Of a stretch of 64,000 bases of DNA, positions 57,091 to 64,000 are shown piece by piece. The notes under the pieces were generated by a model that made no database searches, had not been told where the DNA came from, and worked only from the letters and a program-made list of their open reading frames with translations. How positions within the stretch are numbered: position 1 is the stretch's first letter; the number at the start of each line of letters is the position of its first letter. A program made the translations under genes and the position numbers. The stretch is from Adiantum capillus-veneris (lineage: Eukaryota; Streptophyta; Polypodiopsida; Polypodiales; Pteridaceae), in the NCBI GenBank assembly GCA_014529385.2, contig CM043950.1:149546945-149610944 (forward strand), given 5' to 3'.

Positions 57091-58400
57091 ATGGATGATG
57101 AGGAGTTTCTTTCTTCTTTGTCACCGCAGCAGAGACAGTGGTACGTGGAGCGTCATCGCTCTGGCGCATCATCACGCGTTCCTACTCCATCCGCATCTCC
57201 CTCTCTTTCGGAGCATTCGGCGTGCTCCGAAGCTTCGGTGTCGACGAGACGATCTTCACACTCGTCTAGACACCGGCGCTCTAGTGGTGGCGGTGGCGAT
57301 TGTTGTGGGGATTCCGTCGCCGATGCCTCCACACCGCCTCGTGTTCGACGAGGCTCTTTACCCTCCCCTTCTTTGCCCGCCCCCACACCAGCCACAGCAT
57401 CGCCATCTACGCCAAGTTTTGCACGGCTGACTGTTCCTAGCAGCTACACACCTCTACCTACTCCGCCAGGAGCCACCCCACTCAACACTCCTCGCTTCGG
57501 GACCCAGACGCCGGTGGAGACACCTAACGTCCGTACCCCCATCGACACGCCGCTAGAGACCCCTGCCGGGACACCCAGGTTCACGCGTCACCGGCCAGAG
57601 GGCTTGCCTTACTCCGTCGACTTCAGCGGCGGCATCATCATGGATGATGACGGCAAGAAGGTGATCTCGCGCATGCGTGGTCTTTGCTCTCAGCTGTTTA
57701 GACACTACATACTAAACAAATGGAGTGAAGTACCAAGTGATTTAAAAGCCAGAGTCATCAGCATACTTCATGATGAGTTTCCCGTTCCAACACGGGATCA
57801 ACGCTTCAATGAAGACCTGATGAAGATTCGAATGCGCGAATACTGCAAACACAAGCGTTCCGAAGTGCAAAAAGCAATCAAGCATGGGTGGAACAGGCCA
57901 GATTGGTTGGCCAAAGAAGATTGGAAGAATGTGAAGAAAGCAGCGCGCGAGAATCCCGACAAGTGGAAGCAACAAAAGGATGCAGCCAGAGCGCGAGTAG
58001 AGGCAGGGAGCTCGCACCACTTGGGGAGCGGTGGATGGGCATCATTTGAGGCCGATTTTGTAAGTGTTTTCGCATTGCTCTTTATGTTCGATAGTTTAGG
58101 GTTTATGAGTTTTTTAATTCTAACATAATGAAATCTTTGTATGTTTTGATAGTGGTCGATGACAGGACGTGATCCCACACCGTACGAGCGCGAGTACGTA
58201 GGCAGGAAGGGCTTAAACGCCCTGATGGACATTCTCAGTTCTCGCGGCGGCATGGTTAGTATTAGGGTTTACTCTTTTCTATTTTTTGTATTGTTTTATA
58301 AATGTCGTTATATGTTTATACTTACTGAAAGCTGTCTTATTGTCTTTTTTTGCAGAATCCGACAGATACACCGCTTGGACGCGATGAGACGTCTGACTAG
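57091..58400 (+). CDS. TNPA/Ptta-like CACTA accessory protein (3 exons, 371 aa)
   Basis: The exons are 57091-58059, 58153-58254 and 58356-58400, joined in frame with GT-AG borders. The start is the ATG after a TTAATGCAGGT, suggesting a leader intron. Residues 1-190 are low complexity, rich in Ser, Pro and Thr with many TP dipeptides (NTPRFGTQTPVETP). From about residue 200 a folded region follows (MRGLCSQLFRHYILNKWSEV, VISILHDEFPV, WNRPDWLAKEDWKNVKKAA, then WSMTGRDPTPYER). The W-x-VP, K-rich and late SMTGRDP patterns resemble the plant transposase Ptta/En/Spm (Transposase_24) family encoded beside TNP2. The probable role is binding the subterminal motif array. No stop or frameshift was seen, in contrast to the transposase upstream. 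Confidence 0.75.
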
Positions 58401-58780
58401 ACGACGTCAGTTTAGCCGTAGCTAGATAGCATTAGTTTAGGGTTTCTCATAGCTTATGTATTATGAGACGGATTTTATACGTCTTTTTGAACCATGTATA
58501 TTATTACATTTGTCACCGTAGTTCATTTTGCCAATCAATTCTTTATGCCTATGATGTTGTACAATTGTCATTATTACATTTGCCAATCAATTCATTTTTC
58601 CTATGATGTGTACAATTGTCAATTTTACGCTTGTCAATTTTGCAAACAATGCGTCTTGTGGGTGACTATTCTGGGTCTATTATCTACCCTTGCACTTTTT
58701 TTAAAAAGTGAATCAAATACAATATGGTTGATGGGTGGCAGGGCATTCAATGCCCTGTCACCAAAAAAAATTTCTCTCAG
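58401..58780 (+). other. CACTA 3' untranslated stretch
   Basis: T-rich DNA between the accessory gene and the motif array. It contains near-repeats of TTACATTTG(T/C)CA. No gene is seen. Confidence 0.5.
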
Positions 58781-58993
58781 GCGTCGCTATAAGCGTCGCT
58801 ATTTATGGCTCTGGAGCGTCGCTATAAGCGTCGCTATAGACTTCTGTGTAAACGTCGCTATAATCGTCGCTATGACCGTCGCTATGAGCGTCTCTATATA
58901 GCGACGCCTATAGCGTCGCATATAGCGACGCTCTCGTAGCGACGATTTTAGCGACGCCGGGGGTTCTAAAAACCCAGTGTATTTCCGTCGCTA
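58781..58993. repeat. CACTA 3' subterminal array of CGTCGCTA motifs
   Basis: I count eight forward CGTCGCTA cores and four reverse TAGCGACG cores plus two variants in 213 bp. Forward copies dominate the left part and reverse copies lie to the right. The centre (GCGTCTCTATATAGCGACGC, near 58890-58910) is almost palindromic. The same core forms the 5' hairpin at 51057-51118. Confidence 0.92.
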
Positions 58994-59004
58994 ACAACGT
59001 CACA

Positions 59005-59851
59005 TGTAACAAGACTTGATTTTGAGGTGTTTTAGTAATAAATTTTGTTTTCTAGGAAGTTTTTGTCGTTTTAAAGTTAGTCCACTGTGTAGAAGGATGT
59101 GTGGATTGTTTTCGTCCGATAAAATTTTTTGATCCGGAAGGCACTTTCTGGGGCATTTTTGAAGGCGTTAACGTGGGATTTTGAAAAAGCGATGTATGAA
59201 GTGATTGAAGCCTGCGTTATAAGGAACAACTTTGGTTGTTTGAGTCTTTAGAGATTTTGATGTTTTGATGCTCGTTGAGGGCCAAAGATTAAGAAAAAAG
59301 TTGGATTTGCTGTTTTTGCATCGTTTTTGTAGAAAATGCTGTTTTGCAGGTTGATTTTCAGCAAATCAGAGCAGGCTATGGGAATTTTCCATCACATAGC
59401 CGTCGAAGAGCGCAGCGAGGGCAACAAGATTGTGTGAGACGGACTTGGGCTGTTTTGGCTCCGTTTGGGAGTTATGTTCAGTTGAAGACAGATCACGTTT
59501 TTACCTTGTTCTCGCAGGTATATTGGCGCGCAAGTCGAGTCGACCGAATGCCAAAAATAGAAAAGCGGCTATTTTAAGAGGTCGCAGGCTTTTTGGAGGA
59601 GAGGAGGAGAATAGAAGGACGGGTGGTGCAATTTGGGGGGATTCACCGATTTCTCTTCTGCGAGTGCGAGTGCGAGTGCGAGTGCGACGCTGTATGCAAG
59701 CGAATTGAAGCTCGGGGGTGGTCGGGAGGTTCGAGCTCCGTACAACGGAGTGCGCCCATATATTTTGCTCCTCTGTTGTATCAAACACTATCAATACAAA
59801 GATTTCTTCCTCTGTTTTGCTGTCTATCTCTATTATTCGGTTCCCGTGACA
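59005..59851 (+). mobile_element. Solo LTR inserted in the CACTA 3' end
   Basis: This 847-bp segment begins TGTAACAAG and ends CCCGTGACA, with TG...CA termini and the 5-bp duplication TCACA on both sides (59000-59004, 59852-59856). It ends with AT-rich, polyadenylation-like DNA and a CAATACAAAG block, as LTRs do. It contains a short GCGAGT repeat run (about 59659-59690). Both strands have open frames but none with a domain. There is no primer site or internal domain, so it is an LTR left by recombination. Family not identified. Confidence 0.75.
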
Positions 59852-59879
59852 TCACAAGAGCACACAACCTCTTGTAGTG

Positions 59880-61742
59880 GATCTCTCAAAACCATTTGAG
59901 GTCCAATGTGATGCTTGTGGTGATTGCCTTGGAGCTGTTTTACTCCAAGAAGGGCACGCCATAGGCTATGAGAGTCGAAGGCTCGACCCTGTTGAGCAAG
60001 CTCTAGGCATATATGAAAAGGAACTCCTTGCAGTTCTACATGCCTTAGACTCATGGAAGCACTATTTATTGGGAACTCCTTTCATTCTGCGAACGGATCA
60101 CCAAAGTCTTAAGTACTTCATGACACAGACCAAGCTCTCCGACAAACAAATGAGGTGGGTAAATTTCCTTTCGCAATTTCATTTTCATATTGCTCACATT
60201 GCTGGCAAGCATAATCAATTCGCTGATGCACTCTCAAGACGGCCGAGAGTGAATGTGGTTTCCATAGCAACTCACAATGATCTATCTTCAATGATAGATG
60301 AGTATGCTATTGATCCCGATTTTAGAGATGTGATTTTAGCCCTTGCATTAGGGAAGAAAGAAGAACCATTTACTTTACAAGATGGTTATCTTCTCTATGG
60401 CAATAGACTATGCATTACTAACTCACTACGTGAGAAAGTAATGTATGAATCTCATGCTCCACCGTATGCGGGGCATAGAGGGATTCAGTCTACCTTAAAG
60501 GGAATTGAAACATATTTCTATTGGCCTACCATGAAAGTGAACATACAAGAGTATGTTTCTAAATGTGTGGTTTGTCAAAAGACAAAATTTGATAGAGGGA
60601 AGCAACTTGGATTGCTTCAACCCTTGCCAATCCCTAATTCACCATGGGAGATCATATCCATGGATTTTATCTTTGGATTGCCTAAGTCTATCCATGGGAA
60701 TACGGGAATATGGACGATAGTAGACAGGTTCAGTAAACAAGCTCATTTTATACCTGTCAAAAAGACTATCAAAGCCCATCAAATGGCAACCCTCTTCATT
60801 TCACAAATTTTCAAGTACCATGGCTTGCCAATATCTATAGTGTCGGATAGAGATCCTAGAATGACCAGTAATTTTTGGAAGGGTCTCTTTGAGAATTTAG
60901 GAACAAGGCTAAACTTCTCTTCGGCCTATCATCCACAAACGGATGGCCAAAGTGAAATAGCTAACCTAACAATTGTCGATCTACTAAAAGCCTATGTAAC
61001 GGAAGTAGATCAAAGATCCCAATGGGAGAAGTACTTACCCTTAGTGGAGGATGCTTACAATAACACTGTACATACTTCCACGGGAAAAGCACCTTTCGAG
61101 GTAATTGAGGGAAGATCAAAAAGTCCCTTGCTACTTAAGGTACATGGGAAGATCTTTGCTGCAGATGAGTATAGCCGAGACCTACAAGAATCTTTTCAAA
61201 AGATTAAGGATGCTATCTCTATCTCACAGCAAAGGCAAAAGGCTGTTGCTGACAAGCACAGAAGAGCCCAAGCCTTTAAAGAAAACGATTGGGTCTTGTT
61301 AAAGTTTCCCAAGGCTCGATTAAGGCACACGACGGGCAAGAATCCTACGGGCGACCAAAAGTACTATGCTAAACTAGCAAAAAGGTACTATGGTCCCTTC
61401 TAGATTCTTAGGCCAATCAATGAGATGGCCTATCAACTCAAGTTGCCCAATCATTGGCTCATACACAATGCTTTCCATGTGAGCCTATTAAAGCCTTACA
61501 AAGGAGAGCCACCTCAAGAACCAACTATTGAAGACCCACCGGAGATCGAGGACCAAGAGGAGGTACTGCAGCCTGAGTCCATTCTCCGACATGAAGACAA
61601 GGTATTGAGAGGCGGTAAGACTATCCGACGATATCTTATTAAGTTTAAGAATTATCCTTTTGAAGATGCTAGATGGATGCAAGGCATACAATTAAAGGAT
61701 AACCTAAACCTTGTCAATGCTTACAATGCTTCCCAAGAGTAA
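59880..61742 (+). pseudogene. Gypsy RNase H-integrase-chromodomain region
   Basis: The frame continues from the other side of the CACTA insertion. RNase H reads SKPFEVQCDACGDCLGAVLL, YEKELLAVLHALDSWKHYL and RTDHQSLKYF. Integrase follows: a zinc-binding part (ESHAPPYAGHRG ... CVVCQKTK), MDFIFGLPKS and VSDRDP for the first two catalytic Asp, GQSEIANL for the Glu, then the KRYYGPF module. A TAG at 61401 follows GPF. In the same frame after it come AYQLKLPNHWLIHNAFHVSL and a chromodomain (VLRGGKTIRRYLIKFKNY, ARWM). Integrase inserts the element, and the chromodomain is known to steer chromoviruses to marked chromatin. Only one stop breaks this half. Confidence 0.92.
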
Positions 61743-62101
61743 GCAAATGTACAAAATGTTAAAAATGAACAAAGTCTTTTTTTGTCTTATAAGACTCTCT
61801 TTTTCTTTATTCTGCACAAAAATGAAGTAGTATGCATGCTTAGATCAAGTTTGCGGAGATAACGTCTCCCAAACACCAAGTAGAGATTGTCACTCTACTA
61901 TGGAAGATTGATAGGACTAATGTGCAGACATGCTTGCGGCAGCCTCAGGCTCTCAAGCGCCAAATGGACTAGTCATCCATTGTGGAATGATGTCGTAGGG
62001 TAACATAGGGATCCTCTACCCGCTAAGAAAAGGACTCATGAATATGCTTTATCTTCTCTACACCATAGTCGAGGACGACTATGATTTCAAGAGAGAGGTA
62101 A
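61743..62101 (+). other. Gypsy 3' internal non-coding stretch with polypurine tract
   Basis: No gene is seen between the chromodomain stop and the 3' LTR. The last bases, CAAGAGAGAGGTAA (62088-62101), are the likely polypurine tract that primes second-strand synthesis. Confidence 0.7.
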
Positions 62102-62957
62102 TGTCATAATAATCAATATCTAATTCTCCTAAATTATTTTCTCATATTAAACTGATCATTTAATGTGGGGAAGTGCCAGGGGAGAAAAAGCTAGAATATT
62201 GGTTAAGCTAGCAGACCAGCCACAATAGGGATCTAAAGGAGGGAAAATAGGGATCCAAAGGGGGGGCCATCTACAAAAGAGCCATGTGCAACAATGGGCT
62301 AAAAAGACCCTAAGGTTCAACCCATTAAGACTTCCAAAATGCTAAGGTTCCAAAATTCAAAGGTTATGTCCAAAGGTCAAACCTAGGGGAATTGGATGCT
62401 TTGTGTGTGTGAAAAAAAAAGTCTTTGCATATCCCTACATGGGAGGGGGCGAACCTTTCTTCTAGGGGATGAGAGATAAAGCCACACACACACACACACA
62501 CACAAGCTCCCTTTACACAAAGGGAATTAGGGACACATGTCAGCTCCCTAGCCCAGATGCCCACAAGGAGTACCCAATTCCTATTGGATGGCCTTAGAGG
62601 TGGACCAATGAGAATTAGGCTAGAGTAAATCTAGTTTAATTAATTTAAAAACACTTGATAAAAGAACCAATGAGAATTAAGTCTCCTAGAAGACTATTGG
62701 ACAGTCTCCCAAGGGGTCCAATGAGCATTCAGGAGCCCAATGGCTTGCCTGATTCCTATTGGCCAGGAGGCAAAGGGGTCCAATGAGAGTTTAGTTTAAT
62801 TATTAAATTACCTAAAGCTCTCACAAAAGGGGAAAGGGGGACACATGTCAGAAGGCTATCACTTATGCTGCTTAATTGTGATAGGCTTGACTTGGGGAGG
62901 TCCAATGAGTGTTGAGCAAGAGCAAATAGCAAGAGGGCTCGCCCAAGAGAGAGAGGG
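62102..62957 (+). repeat. Gypsy 3' LTR, truncated
   Basis: It matches 45918 onward with a few percent difference, mostly C/T and G/A changes, and stops abruptly after CCCAAGAGAGAGAGGG. About 740 bp of the LTR are missing. The next sequence belongs to a CACTA end. Confidence 0.9.
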
Positions 62958-63118
62958 TTTGCGCTGTCGTCGAAATAGACGCCGGAAGCAGCGTCGAAAA
63001 TTTGAAAATCAAATTTAAAAAAAAACGTTAGCTCCCTCCATAAATACACACACATATATCAATGCCCGCCAGTGACGCCAGTAATGTGGTGTCGGAATTC
63101 AAGTGACCTCTTGTAGTG
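62958..63118 (+). mobile_element. CACTA 3' terminal fragment
   Basis: It ends CCTCTTGTAGTG, identical to the right terminus of the complete CACTA element, and has GCGTCG and GACGCC motifs upstream. Its left part has been lost at the junction with the gypsy LTR. It sits in a copia polymerase gene. The GGT that follows fits the copia codons (tgg tac) and is the expected right target duplication, but the left one is lost. Confidence 0.75.
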
Positions 63119-64000
63119 GGTACATCAAATTTGATAAGTACATTCAGTCCTAGGGTTACGTAAGGAGCCAAGAGGATCACTACTTCTACACAAAGAAGTT
63201 GAACGATGGTTCCCTCATCATTTTGATTTTGTACGTGGATGATATGCTCATAGCTGCGAAGTCAAAAGATGAGATTGCACTTCTCAAGGATGCCTTAAGC
63301 AAGCAATTTTCTAAGATTTGGGTGATGCACATCACTTTCTTGGTATGCATATCAAGAGAGATCGCAAATGTGGTATACTTGAACTTCTGTAGGAAGCTCC
63401 GGGGTGCACTATGTAGTCATGTTAATGTATAATGTGAGTTCGAAAGGAGGGGTTTTAAAATGCAAAGCTTTTAGGCAATTTAATAGAGATACATTAAAAT
63501 AATTGGTTTTTATATTCAATTTTGGGAAAAAATCCTGAAGTAAGGAGTCATTTTATTCATTCAAACATGTTAAAAGAGGGTTTTTTTTAATACCCCACGA
63601 ACACACATTATATAGGGGGTACTGAATGGTGAACCCCCCGAGGCAGGAAGAGTATATTCACAAGGTCTTGCAACATTTTGATATGCAAGGGGGAAAAGCA
63701 TTGAGTACCCCAATGGCTGCATACAAAAAACTTAGCAAGCATGATTGTCCCAAATCGGATGCTAAAAAGGCAGATATGGCAAAGGTGCCGTATTCTTCAG
63801 CAGTTGGCAGTCTCATGTTTGCCATGGTTAGCATATGGCCAGACATTGCATATGTAGTGGGAGTGGTCAATAGGTTTATGGAAAATCTAGACAGAAAGCA
63901 TTGAGAAGCAATGAAGCACATGTGGAGATACATTAAGGGCTCAACTAGCAAGTGCTTATACTTTGGGAACAGTGATGCAGCCATAGTTGGATACATTGAT
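63119..64000 (+). pseudogene. Ty1/copia reverse transcriptase-RNase H fragment
   Basis: It carries the copia polymerase catalytic motif LYVDDMLIAAKS near 63225, then DALSKQF. A 1-nt loss near 63320 shifts the frame of the following HHFLGMHIKRD-type segment, which continues to a MITE insertion at 63397. Beyond the MITE it resumes with QEEYIHKVLQHFDMQGGKA, ALSTPM, PYSSAVGSLMFAM and WPDIAYVVGVVNRFM, typical of the copia connection and RNase H start. A TAG in the first part (after YIQS) and a TGA at 63902 (where Trp is expected) break it. It runs off the right edge. Confidence 0.88.
63397..63642. mobile_element. MITE with CTCGGGGGGT termini (copy 2)
   Basis: This 246-bp relative of 19463-19709 has a left end CTCCGGGGTGCA and a right end ACCCCCCGAG. 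It is flanked by GTAGGAAG (63389-63396) and GCAGGAAG (63643-63650), an 8-bp duplication with one mismatch. Removing it rejoins the copia reading at QEEYIHK. Confidence 0.82.

Larger units (their letters stand above)
51010..59879 (+). mobile_element. CACTA (En/Spm-type) DNA transposon, full length, 8870 bp
   Basis: The 12-bp perfect inverted termini CACTACAAGAGG/CCTCTTGTAGTG are flanked by the 3-bp duplication GAT (51007-51009, 59880-59882). Removing the element and one GAT rejoins the gypsy frame across LSD/LSKPFEVQ, and the second gypsy copy shows the uninterrupted site. Contents in order are a subterminal hairpin, microsatellites, a ~2-kb leader, a TNP2-like transposase gene, a TNPA/Ptta-like gene, a CGTCGCTA motif array and a solo LTR (59005-59851) near the right end. 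Without that LTR and its duplication the element is about 8.0 kb. Confidence 0.95.
45918..62957 (+). mobile_element. Ty3/gypsy chromovirus-type LTR retrotransposon (main copy, split by CACTA)
   Basis: The order is 5' LTR (45918-47511), initiator-Met primer site (47513), leader, gag-protease-reverse transcriptase in one frame (47921-51009), an inserted CACTA element (51010-59879), RNase H-integrase-chromodomain (59880-61742), polypurine tract and a 3' LTR truncated at 62957. The chromodomain after integrase marks the chromovirus lineage. The first ~250 bp of the two LTRs differ at only about seven positions by eye, so the insertion is fairly young although stops have accumulated. Other fragments of the family lie at 24112-30682. 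Confidence 0.93.

Noticed and set aside
59343-59900. Open frames within the solo LTR (both strands)
   Set aside because: They overlap each other and partly translate a GCGAGT repeat; the segment is explained as an LTR by its ends and duplication.

Overview
This window is nuclear DNA of a land plant. It holds one intron-containing host gene whose closest relatives are plant clade E PP2C phosphatases. The rest is layered plant-type transposable elements (CACTA/En-Spm, chromovirus-type Ty3/gypsy, Ty1/copia, L1-like LINE, TRIM-like, hAT-like and other MITEs) plus very long (CT)n/(GA)n and (CA)n/(GT)n microsatellites. The species cannot be fixed from the sequence; the repeat load suits a large plant genome.

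Layout. 1-838: piece of a CACTA-family leader, also seen inside the complete CACTA copy. 3628-9841: LTR element with about 2.3-kb direct terminal repeats and only a decayed gag between them, followed by a related LTR-gag fragment (9842-10990). 13648-21470: 5' portion of a second CACTA copy carrying a 276-bp TRIM-like insertion in its terminal region, a MITE, several microsatellites and a broken transposase. 24112-30682: mosaic of gypsy fragments on both strands, a copia LTR plus gag, a 284-bp MITE and a 754-bp hAT-like element. 35100-36780: minus-strand LINE remnant. 41261-43724 (minus): PP2C gene in five coding exons, 535 codons, with all signature motifs. 45265-45916: foldback element. 45918-62957: chromovirus-type gypsy element with one gag-pol frame broken by a few stops. 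It is split between reverse transcriptase and RNase H by an 8870-bp CACTA element (51010-59879, GAT duplication), which itself holds a solo LTR (59005-59851, TCACA duplication). 62958-64000: another CACTA end and a copia polymerase fragment split by a second copy of the 19.5-kb MITE.

How the parts relate. The CACTA element carries the usual two genes: a TNP2-like transposase (broken by one frameshift and two stops) and a TNPA/Ptta-like protein with an open frame. It also has a subterminal array of CGTCGCTA motifs and a perfect 29-bp hairpin, so it may still be a target for transposase supplied elsewhere. Gypsy copies in the window validate each other: the second copy gives the empty site for the CACTA insertion, and the first gives the expected leader length that confirms the hAT-like insertion in the third.

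All homology statements are by-eye comparison within the window or recognition of family motifs. No database search was run.
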